DNA from: Tanypteryx hageni
Lineage: Eukaryota > Arthropoda > Insecta > Odonata > Petaluridae
DNA length: 64,000 nucleotides
NCBI GenBank assembly: GCA_028673005.1
Contig: CM054118.1
Coordinates: 88,140,858-88,204,857, forward strand
Direction: 5' to 3'
How positions within the stretch are numbered: position 1 is the stretch's first letter; every line of letters starts with the position of its first letter. The translations under genes were made by a program, and so were the position numbers. Positions 22,087 to 33,487 of the stretch are shown piece by piece. A model generated the notes under the pieces. The model saw only the letters and a list, made by a program, of their open reading frames with translations. It was not told the origin of the DNA and searched no databases.

Positions 22087-22882
22087 CAGTGCTTCCCAAA
22101 CATTTTCATTCCGTTGACACCTTTCGTCAAAATTCTGATCTCGCGAACCCTCTCTTAAAAATATTTATTTTTAAGGATCATCTTCCGTATCTGAATATTA
22201 GTGGCGTAGCCAAGGGGGGTGTTACGTGCTTAAACATCCCCCTTCAGGTATGGAAATTAAAATACTTCAATTTTGCGTGTAAATTTCTCTTAAACAAAAA
22301 ATGATTAAAAATTTCTTATTAAAATATTGTACTATATCGCCTCGTAGAATTCAAAATTATCATTTTGCTTTAATAACGTAATCATATGCTCAACAACTTA
22401 TGTGTTACTATATAATCAAAGCAAAATATCGCTCCTAACTAACGACAGCCTTAGACAGGCAGATGCGGCGATGATGCCTTTGGCGTTACAATTAAAATTT
22501 CTCGTCGTTAAACAAAATTTTGAAAAATTCTGCGTCTAAGTCTAAAAAACTTCACGCAAATTCGCCAAGGATTCGATTTGTCTCATCAACAAAAATAAAT
22601 TTTGTTAATTTACGCGTACAAGCTTCTGTCTCAACTTCCTTGTTTAATTTAAGAAATCTTAAAATTAAAACTAAATACATTCTACACTCAATCCTATGTT
22701 AAACAAATGAAGGAAAGAAATACTCTTTGAATTGAGCCAGTCCCATCACTGAAGACAATTATTAACATAAATCGTGCAATGAAATTCGCTGTGCAAACGC
22801 CATTAAGGATTTTTTCCGCGAACCTCCAGAGTCTTCTCGCGAACCCCTAGGAGGTTCGCGAGCCACAGTTTGGGAACCTCTG
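22087..22882. mobile_element. hAT non-autonomous element with 8-bp TSD
   Basis: Begins CAGTGCTTCCCAAA and ends TTTGGGAACCTCTG, 12 of 14 positions matching as an inverted repeat. Flanking octamers are CTTTATAC (22079-22086) and CTTTGTAC (22883-22890), one transition apart. The phrase AGTGGCGTAGCCAAGGGGGG at about 22200 looks like the end of another hAT family nested inside. No transposase. Confidence 0.85.
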
Positions 22883-23369
22883 CTTTGTACTATGTACGTA
22901 TTTGATGAGAATGGTTGAAATAATGGAGACTTGATGCCTTTCTCTGCCTTCTCCTCTTCTCATTAAGCTGAGGATATTTTGGAAGTGTTTGTTTAATAAA
23001 TTTCGTAAATTTAAGAAATTGTTTGAGAAGAATATTGTAAACTGTTGATGAGAATTACATTCTACGATCTGCGCCATAGTGTAAAGTAAATTAGTCATCC
23101 GTTAGCATAAACGCTTGACGCGGGCCGCGAGTTTCAAATGCCTGTGATAACGCATCCTGTCGAATGGTTGGTCGTATTCCTCGCGAAATTTAGAAATGTA
23201 AAACCGAAACATCCTGATTCAAAAGTATTTGTCATTATTATTGCCACGTTGACATATTCAAAGTTAAATTGGCAAACAATTAGCTTCAAAGTGATTATTA
23301 CTTTCTCCATACGTAGTGTAGGGGAAAGAAAGTATTTTCATGGAAAAAATCGAATTCGAGATTTCAACG

Positions 23370-24010
23370 GAAATAAACGTTTTGAGGTCCTCGGAACACT
23401 TGATGACCATTTTCTCGATTACGTGTGATCGGTATATTGTGTGCGCTCTAACTTATAAACTATTAATCAGATCAACGCTAAAGTTTATATTTAACATTCT
23501 TATTAAAGGGAAAAGAGTTTATTAGTTTTTTATTAAAATCGCTCAATCGGAAGTGACACTTTACTCTTGGTCTTTTTTTCGATTTTACCAATTTTCTCTA
23601 TATAAGATTCATAATTTATAATATTATTAAATTTTTAAATCGTAGAAAATGTTATTATCTACAACTTTTGCTTGAAGCTATTTTTTCTATACTGCATTAT
23701 TTAAGAGATATATTAAAAACTATATTTTTTAACTGCCACCACCACACCACTACCGGCGACTATTCAAAACACCTTATGCTTAGTTACGTCTTAGTAACGC
23801 TCCTTTTTATTTTCTTAATTGTTGGAGTTTCCCGGCTATATCCAATATCAGAAGGCTACGGTATGAGTTTAATTCTGTTCTATGTAGTCTTTAAAAATTT
23901 CTCGCAGTTCCTTAAAATATTCATTATCATGTAACGTCTTTAGAATTTTTATAAATATTACATGTATGGAGATAGTCATGTGGTGGCCCATCAGATTTTT
24001 TTAACTATAA
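23370..24010 (+). repeat. Dispersed repeat R1, copy A
   Basis: Similar over about 600 bp to the inverse complement of 60530-61130. Shared phrases include GCTATTAATCAGATCAACG-like, GGAGTTTCCCGGCTATATCC-like, CCTTCTGATATTGG (as complement) and TGGTGGCCCATCAGATTTTT-like. No coding frame; family unknown. Confidence 0.75.
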
Positions 24011-24899
24011 ACTCTTATAATAACTTTCGGATGCAATTACATGCTTTATTACATTCTTATTCGTGAGAAGTTTATATAATATGCACGTTTACGTTTTATG
24101 TTCTGTTGTTTTCAAATTCTGAAATGTTTCGTGTAAAGTATTGTAAAATATTTAGCGCGTGGCAGCGTTTAATTCTAATCTTTCTCAATTTTTTCGCGAG
24201 GCCGGATTTCGTCCGCAGCGCAATTCGCATTTCCATCAGAGAGCGTCCTTGAACAGTTTCTCCATCACTTGTTTGGAACATATCGCTTCGTGCTTTCTTC
24301 ATAAATAGCGCTTTTTTGCGATCGGGCATTCATCTTCAGCTTTCCCTTTTTTCCTTCACCTTCAAACCGTTCCGGTGAACGCAGCGACAAAAAAGTGAAA
24401 GTCGCTTCCTGCGAAGACAATGGAGATCTGGACATCGTAGCACTCACAGTCACGGCGAGCCTCGAACGGCTTTCCCTCCGACGTTCCTTTCACGCGCCAT
24501 TTTCTCTTATAATCGAGCGGACGTCGTGTTTTTGAACGCCTCTTTCGGCTCAGCGACATCCTCTCAATCCTCTCTACTCCTCCGCCTCTTCTGCGCAGGT
24601 TCCGTGACGGCAAATTTTGCGGTTATCGCGCTGCCTTACGCCAAGGGTGCTCGTAACGTCGATTGCCGAGCCATTTTTGGCCTATCTCTAGCGAAGTAAT
24701 AAATAATTCGTTCACAATCAAAAAATCAAAAAGTACATGTATGAAATCAACATTTCTCCCGAAAAATAGCCTATTGCAAACAACTTTGATCTCTTATTAT
24801 TTTTAGATATTCTGCAAAATAACAAAGTTGTCCTATGTGGCCGGACTTCTGGGACACCCTGTGTATATATATATACACACACACACACACATATATATA
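24011..24899. other. No gene recognised; transposon-end-like phrase and TA/CA microsatellite
   Basis: Open frames on the minus strand (24096-24613) are basic and unrecognised. At 24833-24862 a phrase complementary to ACAGGGTGTCCCAGAAGT recalls a common insect transposon end. A (TA)n(CA)n(TA)n run precedes the hAT at 24900. Confidence 0.4.
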
Positions 24900-25054
24900 C
24901 AGAGCCGTCTGAAGGGGCTAGGTGGGCAGTCGCCCAGGGCCCCACGGGTCTTAGAGACGGCTCTGTAATTAAATGAGAAATTTGATTTGTGTACATAGAG
25001 GGCCCCGCGGCGACCCTCTCGCCCGGGGCCCTGCAGGTCTTAGAGACGGCTCTG
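24900..25054. mobile_element. hAT MITE with duplicated right end
   Basis: CAGAGCCGTCT at 24900 is matched by AGACGGCTCTG at 24955-24965 and again at 25044-25054. GGGCCCC and TCTTAGAGACGGCTCTG both occur twice, so the right end is duplicated. Flanks are (TA)n, making a TSD unreadable. Confidence 0.75.
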
Positions 25055-25464
25055 TGTATATATATATATATATGTTAAAAATTAAAGCCTTCCGTTGTAA
25101 AAGCTAATAATATAGATTTCTAGCCTCCAGGGCAAGTGCCAAACATAACAAGTAGTTTTGAAAAGAACTAATCCGCCTACTTTCCTTTCAATACAATTTT
25201 AATGTACGTAAAACAAGTAGGGGTGTACAGAGGTTTCTCGTGGTACAGAAGTGCTTTTCGTCAAATTCGCCGTATTTGGTTAAAATCCATTGGGTCAGTT
25301 CTCTAGAAATACGTGTAGAAGAAATATTATTTAACTTTTTACTATGGTAGCCCTGCTCTTTAACTCCACTTTAAACATCTTGATTTCATTACGGTATGTT
25401 GTATAAATCTTATATATAAGATTGGCTGAACGGATTTCAATTAAATTTTATCTATAATAATATA
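25055..25464. other. No gene recognised
   Basis: AT-rich spacer after a (TA)n run. Confidence 0.5.
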
Positions 25465-25654
25465 CCGTATTTACTTGCGTAATTGCCCCTCTTTTTCACA
25501 CGATTTTTTCCACTAAAACAAGAGCGGGGCAAATATGCGGATTTCCTCAATCATATGAAAGTGGTCATATCAGAAAAAAATAACCTTTTACTCCGTCCTC
25601 ATAGTTCAGGTGGGGCAATTACGCGATTGGAGGCCACTAGGCGAGTAAATGCGG
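25465..25654. mobile_element. Pogo/mariner-type MITE
   Basis: Left end CCGTATTTACTTGCG (25465) and right end GCGAGTAAATGCGG (to 25654) are inverted, each flanked by TA. GTAATTGCCCC is also mirrored (GGGGCAATTAC), but the right arm has about 18 extra bases. 190 bp, non-coding. Confidence 0.75.
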
Positions 25655-26118
25655 TAGCTACTTGTGTCTCACTCACTCACCGACACAAAACACTTACGTA
25701 CTTCTACAAGGGCTATAAATCGGAAATTTGGCATACTGGTATGTCGTGTAGCACAACCCACGAGGGGTCTTTTTAACCCCAATGTTTCATTTCTATGCCC
25801 CATAAGAAAAGCACGGGATTCAGTGCAAGGCTTTCTAAAAATGCATTTTTAAATTACTTAAAATTGGGTTACGAATTCGCGAAAAAATGATTGTTATGTG
25901 AAGAAACTGAATTCTTAATTTTTGAAGCCAGAATTAAAATGCGTACCGAATTAGCGTAAATCTTTGCTTTTAATTGGAAATTGGTGTGAATTTTTTCCTC
26001 TTTTCAACAATGAAATCTTTAAATACGCCCTCAATGCTTTTAAAGGGATATGATATTATACGTTAGGAGTGCAATGTATTAATGCTTTTAATGGAAATTA
26101 ATGCCGTCATAACAAATT

Positions 26119-26290
26119 ACAGTTGAACTTCCATAACTCGATCCTCAAGGAAAAGTAATAATTATTCGAGTAATAGAAAATTAAAGTTATGGAAATACAT
26201 TTTTAAATATTTGTATATATACAGTGGAAGTTCTATAACTCGAATCTCAAAGAAAGCAAAAATTATTCGAGTTTCGGAAATATGTTTTTT
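26119..26290. repeat. Two direct copies of a pogo-like end
   Basis: TACAGTTGAACTTCCATAAC (about 26119) and TACAGTGGAAGTTCTATAAC (about 26220) are direct repeats about 100 bp apart, each followed by TCGA and then ATTATTCGAGT. They look like the same pogo-type terminal sequence in tandem. No inverted partner was confirmed. Confidence 0.6.
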
Positions 26291-26339
26291 CATTTTTCTT
26301 TAATTGAATTAACATCAAGTTTATTCCCATAAGCATATA

Positions 26340-26640
26340 ACTATAATTTTCAATATCATGCATATTATGAAAACATCACAGAGGACTTCTTTACCATATA
26401 GCATATTTTGTTTACATCGATCGTTAAGACGGTTCTCTCGGCAAACAACAAGTTAAAATCCATATTTTCGTCTCCTATGCTCTTATATGATCTGTGAGGT
26501 ATAGATGAAAATATTAAAATTCGAGAATCGCCCAATCTTTCGATTTCGTTTCATAAGTATTCCCCATAAAGAACGCCTTTGAAATCTCTGTGTATTCCAT
26601 TTATGGAGTACACTTTTCCATCTTGTTGCATTCTCATAAA
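26340..26640 (-). repeat. Dispersed repeat R2, copy B
   Basis: Inverse complement of part of 16380-16910, including the ACACAGAGATTTCAAAGGCG phrase (here at about 26572-26600). It lacks the internal tandem duplication of copy A. Confidence 0.7.
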
Positions 26641-26888
26641 TTGAATATTCAATTGAATTACCTCGCGGTGGTTACCCCTTGACGCTCGAGAAGTTATTAT
26701 CGAGTTCAAACTATAATTATAAGGTTATTAATGAAGGTTTTTGAGATTTATAGAATAATTTATCGCTATGGCGTTTTAAAAAAAAAGCGTCAACGTGTTT
26801 CGTCGCAGAGGTGTTTCGGTGCACTATTACTTCACGTATCAATTACTTTGCGGCTTCTTAGAAGATTAGCATAATCAGGTCATCTTCA

Positions 26889-27181
26889 AGGGGGGCGGCG
26901 GTGGAGTTGTTAGAGCGTTGAGCTCCCAGGTTCGAATCCGGCGGAGATAGGATTTTTCAACCTGTAATCGTCCCGTCCCCTTCTTGTGTGTTTTGAGGAG
27001 ACTGCGCAAGCCAGCACTCCGTCCTTCGGAAGGGGCGTTAAGCAGTTGGCCCTCTTGGTGTTCTTTGTTAAGAGTAAGCTAATTCCGGCACCGGGTTTCC
27101 CGCCTCCCTTGTGTGTGTGTTCAGTGTGGAAGCTATAAGAGGTTGATTAGCAAGAAATACAAAACCAATCAACCAACCAGT
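26889..27181 (+). repeat. Intact tRNA-derived SINE (family A), copy 2
   Basis: Full element: a tRNA-like head with box A (GGTGGAGTTGTTAGAGCG, about 26899) and a perfect box B (GGTTCGAATCC, 26930-26940), a body shared with copies 1 and 3, and an AACC/CAAC-rich tail (CAATCAACCAACCA). A perfect 9-bp TSD, TCATCTTCA, flanks it (26880-26888 and 27182-27190). Such elements are transcribed by RNA polymerase III from the internal boxes and mobilised by a LINE; that role is family knowledge. Confidence 0.92.
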
Positions 27182-27190
27182 TCATCTTCA

Positions 27191-28049
27191 GTTATGATGG
27201 AGGATTTCCTCTATTTCTCCACGGCAAAAGGCATATATGTTTCCTTTCTTCTATCGAATTCATTACTACTTACTGGTTTTTTATGACCAAGGAAACACAT
27301 TAATACATTACACTAATATATTTTTAAGATGTAAACATCAACGCATTCCATTTCGATCTCGACATTCATCATTCCCGTCTAATCGATCCGAATATTTACA
27401 CGAGAGCGATGCGCTGCTTTTCCTTCGATTGTAAGATTACCTGAAAAATATTTCACAGAACATCGGCAGAAATCGAAGTCGTTAATCGTCGTTCAAGATG
27501 CGGGAGCCCATGCTATATATAGTAGGATCGTTTAGCGCAAAGTTCGAAAGAATGCGAAATCGAGTCAAAACGGTCGCCAATTGTTTGTGATTGGTGAACA
27601 CTGAGCAGTGAGGAAATCCCTCGGTCGGAGGAGCCCGAAAAGGACAGCGGCAAGTGGTAACAGAGAAACGGTCGAACGGCTATAGAACGAAGGAAACGGA
27701 ATCACGGATTCTTTTTGGGAAATTCGTCCTTGAATGACATAATGGCGACTAAGTCCTCCAAGTCGTTTAGGAGAGGATCGCCGCTTTCGTTTCGAGATGA
27801 CGCAAATGCGACGAAGCAATGGATAAATATGACGTTTTTCGCCGTTTGATTTCGATATATTTACAGAAGATGCTTACCAAGGTAATGAGGCGATCAAATA
27901 TCATTTAAATCCACTCGCTAGGTTATAAATAAATAAATATGCAGCGAGTCATCATTATTCGTCGTGGATGAGTTCCAGAGGGTCACGGCGAACAACGAAA
28001 CGGCGGATCCGACTAAACCACTGACTTATTATGTATTACATTTCATTAT
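27191..28049. other. No gene recognised; isolated TATA-like site
   Basis: A GCTATATATAG motif at 27511-27521 could be a TATA box, but no exon was recognised downstream. A small frame from an ATG at about 27741 (MATKSSKSF) is unsupported. Confidence 0.35.
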
Positions 28050-28051
28050 TA

Positions 28052-28755
28052 CAGTGAACCCTCGATCTAAAGGACTAGTATATGGAAGAAGGGTAGTCCG
28101 TTATATCCGAAAGTCCATTAGAACCGAATGTCTGTTAAAATCACAGTACACATTATGAAATATGTATTAGATTATATGCTAACCAGCGAACATTTCGGTC
28201 GATTTTGATAGAAACGGTAGATGAAACCCTAATAAACACAACTGCTTAAAACGTATCCTCAGAATGTCAAAACAAAGTCATTTTTCAATGGCCTATATTA
28301 GAAATTATCTACTGATGGGCTGCGAAAAGTTTAAAGATCGGTTTAAAATATTTCTAAAATTGCCGGAAAAGTATAATAAAAACTACATAATACCTTGCAA
28401 AAACAAACAAAATAAATTATTAATGAACAATTTAATAATATTATTTTGTTCACAGGAATGTTATTAAAAAAGTTGAGATATGCTGGCTTACACTAAACCT
28501 ACATTTTAAAATAATTTGGCATTTCTTTCGATGTAGCTAATAAATTATTCCACTTTGAGTGTAATTTTACCATAAATAAAAATTATACTATAGGTAAGGG
28601 AGCTAAGGGGACCATTCGAGAAACATACAGGTTAATTCATGCAACTGGATCACTTGAAACAGATTTTCAAAAAGTAGCAATTTACGGACACGGCCGACCA
28701 GGCGCTGCCGTCCGAGTCCGTTAGATGCGACGTTCGTTAGATCGAGGGTCTACTG
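28052..28755. mobile_element. Pogo/Tigger-like MITE with TA TSD
   Basis: CAGTGAACCCTCGATCTAA (28052) is mirrored at the right end, TTAGATCGAGGGTCTACTG (to 28755), and TA flanks both ends. Internal phrases such as TCCGTTATATCCGA fit pogo ends. No transposase frame. Confidence 0.85.
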
Positions 28756-28757
28756 TA

Positions 28758-30060
28758 TGTATTACATGGAAGATACGTTCCTATGACGAAAATGTTTCTA
28801 AAGTTAACTCTTTGACATAATTTTGCTCAACATTTCTTCAATACCTTACAAAATGCATGTATGTATGTACTAATAAGAATAATTAATAAAAATGTGTCTT
28901 AATAACAAATTAATTTATATGCAACACTCTTCAGTGGCGGTCTCAGAGGTGATTCAGTGATTCCTTTGATCCGACGTAGCAGTGATTTGGTAAGTGGGGT
29001 GAAGAATTAGTTATTGGGGAGAATAGCCTCCTCTTTAGGCTCATGTACAACTGCTTCTTTCATAAAGAAAGAACTGATGTTAAGTTCCTTTCTTTTCTTT
29101 TTATTAAAGCGTTTTTAATGTACTTATACTCTAAATTTGAGGTCTGTCTGTACACTTGCTTAAATTGAAATTGTGACGACACCATGGACGCTAGAGATCT
29201 GAAACTTGGAGTGTAGATTTCTGTACTGCTGCCATGCATTTTCCATTAAATTTTAGTTTTGAAAAATATGCAGAGACGGATAGGGGTTTATTCATTTTTA
29301 TAATATCTCCGAAGATATAAAAGATGGAGACCTGAAATTTTGAGGGTACATTTTCACACTGATGTCAACTATGCTCAAAACGTTTGAATTTTTTTACAGG
29401 GGAAGATTCAAAAAATTAATGCAAAATTGATTTCGTTCAAATCTAAAGCGTCGTTTTGATAATTTTTTCATGAGAGCGAATTAATAAAAACGGGCTAACT
29501 TTATCCATGTCAACACTCTGCTTGTCTCTTTATAAATTGCATTCTGCATCTTCCTCGCTACTAAATGGCAGCGGTCCATGTTATAGTCATTTCATTAGCG
29601 AGTTTCATTACTTTACTGGCCTTATTAAAGACCTCTGAGAGCATTTCGCACGCAAGTACTTTCTCTGCTCGAGTCTCTTCACCAGAATCAAGTGTACGCG
29701 CGTCTTTTGTTTGTTGAGACAGCTCTATGAGGTCTTAGTTTGTTAAAGTTCACCGTGAGAATTTAGTAATTCACCCACATCAACTTCATTAACTTAGCCA
29801 AAACCAGGGGTATGAAACTCTTATGGGAGAATAGATTCCCAGCTTTAAACGTTGTTCACTATGCTAAGGGGTCCGCGATACGCGCTGCAGTCGCATTCAG
29901 CTCTCTCTCTCTCTCTACCGCATCACCACGGAACGGAACAACGGCCATTTTGCTTGATAAAAGTTCGCCATTGCTTATTGAGCGGTTGTCAGTTACTCTG
30001 ATTTTGTCAAGTAGATATATAGTAGATATGCATTCATCACTGTTTAAGAAAACGTGACAG
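28758..30060. other. No gene recognised
   Basis: AT-rich, with a CTCTCTCTCTCTC run at 29900-29912 in a GC-richer patch (29850-29990) that may be a 5' leader of the THAP-like unit downstream. Confidence 0.4.
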
Positions 30061-30198
30061 AATGAATTTGTTCTGATGTCCAATCAACAGGTAAGTCTTA
30101 AAAATATCATATATTTTTGAAAAAAATTCTAACGAACTAGTTCTACGAAGTGTTATGTGAATGCATTTTGTGAGAATGCTTTTATATGTTCTTAACAG

Positions 30199-30382
30199 AT
30201 ACCTGCAATGGATAGATCTTCTAAGAAGGAAGGAAAGAAATTTCTCGTTTGTGTGCGAGAAGCATTTTGAGAGGAAATTTTTCTCATTTTTAGGTGTTAA
30301 GCCTCGCTTACTTCACCTAGCTGTGGCATCCATTGCCCTGTTCGTGAATATGATACGTGTCAGTTCACAAAATAAGCCGTAA
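30199..30382 (+). pseudogene. THAP-type zinc finger, C-terminal half (relic or exon)
   Basis: Reads RYLQWIDLLRRKERNF then SFVCEKHFERKFF and VKPRLLHLAVASI before a stop at 30380. This matches the second half of a THAP zinc finger: W, then the C-x2-H pair in VCEKHF, then the PxLL-AVPSIF-like end with P replaced by A. A phase-compatible intron is visible just upstream: donor CAG/GTAAGT at 30090/30091 and acceptor TTAACAG at 30198. The first zinc-binding half was not found, and an in-frame TGA lies 5' of the donor. It is either a THAP gene remnant or a relic of a P-type transposon unrelated to the copy at 34146. Confidence 0.5.
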
Positions 30383-30877
30383 TTTTAGATTAACTGAAAT
30401 TTCTGTTTAAAACTTCTCGCGGTTATCAGTAGATTAGAGTGAGTTAGGAAGTTAAACTGCAACATAGACGCCGGAGGATAGAATTGTGCTTGTAATAGAA
30501 TGAAATAAGTGTACCATAGCGATGTCTTATTGCTTTAATTTGAAATATTTTGAATTTACAGAAATTGTTCACTTGATTATTTCTTGTTTCTCATTATGCA
30601 TTTGTTTATAATCCTAGACTTTAAGATAATTCTTTGTTTCAAAACATATTTAGAAATATGTATATATTTTTCGATCGAGAAATTGAAATTTCTCTATCAA
30701 AAGTTTTCCTTGTTATATGATGAATACATATAGATCTTAAATGGGCTAACTGTAACTGCTGTGAACACGTAAACGTCAGCAAATACAACTGCTTAGAATA
30801 AATTATAGATAAAGTGGACATTTTCTAGTGCAATGTGATGTGTTTAATTTTACAAATGGTAATGTGATCTTCATAGA
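30383..30877. other. AT-rich stretch, no gene recognised
   Basis: Nothing supported before the pogo element. Confidence 0.5.
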
Positions 30878-30879
30878 TA

Positions 30880-33485
30880 CCCTAAATTCCCAAGTATAAC
30901 GCGCACTCATGCATAACGCGCAGGCCAACCTTCGGCTGTTTTCCGCATACCTCCAAAATTTCTAGTATAACGCGCACTTGTGTATTACGCGCAGGACACC
31001 CGCAGAACATGGGATCGTTGAGCTTAACGTTTTTTTTAAAGAATGCTACACTTTTAGCGCCCCTCCCCAACTTTCCTGTGCGAAGGAGAAAATTTGGGGA
31101 AAACCCCTGGATACTGTTTTTTCCCATTCTTATTTCCGATACAATGACCACTCGAGGGTCAAAGAAAACTGGTTGGGGAGTGAGGTGTAAGGAAGTGGTG
31201 AGGGTGTCATGAGATGTGTTGGAATGGTGGGGGTGGGTAGAGGTGCACAAAACAAAAGAAGGACCAGACCTCAAGGGTGGTACGACAAGGGGCAAGAGAA
31301 AAGCTAGCATAAACAGCCAGAGAATCTGAGTGTGGGAACGAATGTGGAGGGCACACATAGTTGACTCACAGACAGAGAGACGACCTGTAATCTTCATCGC
31401 CCATTCATTTGTGGTTTGCAGTCTGGCTGTAACGTTTTGATCAACGAGGTAGGGCACTGAAAGTACGGAGTTTCGTTCCTCTTTGACAGAAACCAGGTGA
31501 GGTATTTTCAAGGATATTTTGTTTTCCTTAAAAACATTGACATTATTTTTACTGAAACTTGTTGACTTTGTCATTTATGGAGTGTTACCTATTTAATTTT
31601 TCTTTACCTGACTAAGAAACGGTACGGTTTCTGTACGGTATTTCTTGATTTGGTAATGCACAGTTATTGAACCTAATGAAAAAATATTAATATTTTTTTT
31701 ATTTCTTAAATTGTAGACCCACCGTTGGACCATAACCCTATTTAAAAATGCCAAAAAGAAGAAAATCTTACATGGCGCAGAAAAAGTTAGAAATGTGAAT
31801 TATGCCGAGATTCACGGTAATCGGTCAGTTGCCCGTTTCTTCGAAGTAGGCGAATCCAGCATTCGCGAGTGGCGGTCCCAAATGAATTTGTTGGGTGTTC
31901 TACCTTTGGCAAAAAGAGCACGAAGGAAACGAAAGGAGTTTTGGCCAGATCTGGAGCAAGAATTGAAGGACTGGGTCTGTGCGCAAAGGAGTGAAGGAAG
32001 AGGAGTTTCAACTGTGTCACTTAAATGCAAAGCAATACAAATAGCTCGCGAGAAAAATATTGATAATTTTAAAGGCAGTAATTGCTGGTGTTATCATTTT
32101 ATGAAGCGAAATAGTTTAACAGTACGAGCAATTACATCTACCGGATAAAAGTTACCAGAAGATTGGAAGGTGAAAGAGGAAGAGTTTAATTTGTTTGTTG
32201 GGTAGGAAAAGAAGGGCGTTGAACCAAGTCAGATAGGGAACATGGATGAGGTACCTATGAGTTTCGTCATGCCATCGAAATTTGCAGTTGACGTTAAAGG
32301 CACCCAAGACATAAAAATATGCACTGCTGGAGCTAAAAAATGCTGCTTTACTGTTGTGCTAACAGTGACGGCTGATGGAGAAAAGCTTCCCCCAATGGTA
32401 ATTTTCAAGCGGAAAACCATTCCTAAATAGGAATTTCCTAAAGGTATTGTTGTGTGCGTAAACCCAAAAGGCTGGATGAATTGCGATATGTTGCGAATGT
32501 GGTTAACTGAGGTATGGGGATAAAGGAAGGGCTCATTTTTTAAACCAAAATCGCTGCTTGCATTGGATTAAGCTAGGTAAATGATTCGAAAAAATTATTG
32601 AAAAAATATTCCAAGATTGCAGTTATTCCTGCAGGTCTAACAAAAAAGCTGCAACCACTGGACATCTCCGTAAATAGATCATTCAAATCGAAAAGACGGA
32701 GGCACTGGGAAAAATGCATGGTAGATGGTTTCCACTCCTATACAAAGTCTGGAAGGATGCAGCGAGCGAGCTTCTTATGCTGAAATTTGCAAATGCATTG
32801 TGAAAAGTTGGGCCGATGTAACCCGTGAATGTATAATTAATGGTTTCAAGGTTTCGGGAATTTATTCCCCTGATGTTGATGGGGGGATGGAGGGTATTGT
32901 GATTCATCATCTGATGAAAGCGATAATTTTTCGCTTGAAAATTTTCCGGACTCATTGGTTAAGTACTTGAATGATTACGGCATAAATTGTGACTGAATCA
33001 GAAGATTTTTATGGTTATGTTAATTAATAATCGAGTGGGAATAGAAGTTTATGAAGAATTTGTGATTTTTTTATTTTTATATGTGAATGTTTTGTTTTGG
33101 AATTCGTTATCTTATTTAAAAAGGCATTGAGTACATTTTTTTCAACTAATAACTTCGAATCTGCCTTAATTTGTCTTAGGTTGAATAATAATTAGGCAAC
33201 TGAAATTCGATTTTGTATCTGTAATGATTGAAATGCATGGTAATTTATGCCAGAAATTTTTTTTTTATCAACGGAACAAAAAGAAAGAAGTTTCGAAAGA
33301 TTTCAGCCATTTAGTGATTTCACGAAGTTAGTATTTGAACGCTTTAAGGCATTTTATTTTATAAAGCTGTACTTCTTATGCATAACGCGCACTAGTACGT
33401 CTTATGTATAACGCGCACTAAATAATTCCGAAAATTTGACAAAAAAACCTTGTATAACGCGCGCGTTATACTTAGGAATTTAGGG
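30880..33485 (+). mobile_element. Complete pogo/Tigger-like transposon
   Basis: 2.6 kb element with TIRs CCCTAAATTCCCAAGTATAA (left) and the inverse of CTTAGGAATTTAGGG (right), TA flanking both ends (30878-30879, 33486-33487). TATAACGCGCAC-type motifs recur at both ends: about 30893, 30916 and 30967 on the left and about 33379, 33410 and 33450 on the right, probably subterminal binding sites. It carries one transposase pseudogene on the plus strand. Confidence 0.9.
31748..32970 (+). pseudogene. Pogo/Tigger-like transposase, degraded
   Basis: Start MPKRRKSYMAQKKLE at 31748, then a 1-base shift into NYAEIHGNRSVARFFEVG with ESSIREWR (first HTH). A CENP-B-type second HTH follows, with WVCAQRSEGRGVS and WCYHFMKRNSLTVR. 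The DDE domain reads GNMDEVPMSF (first Asp, about 32240), CCFTVVLTVTADGEKLPPM, a degraded second Asp region SLLALD (about 32553) and LTKKLQPLDISVNRSFK (third Asp, about 32640). Stops (about 32150, 32203, 32428, 32522) and a shift near 32755 inactivate it. Ordinary length for the family is about 450 residues, which the remnant spans almost entirely. Confidence 0.88.
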
Positions 33486-33487
33486 TA

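Noticed and set aside
30882..31574. 230-codon open frame on the minus strand
   Set aside because: It runs through the left TIR and leader of the pogo-like element, opposite to its transposase, with no recognisable domain. The CpG-rich subterminal repeats explain the lack of stops.
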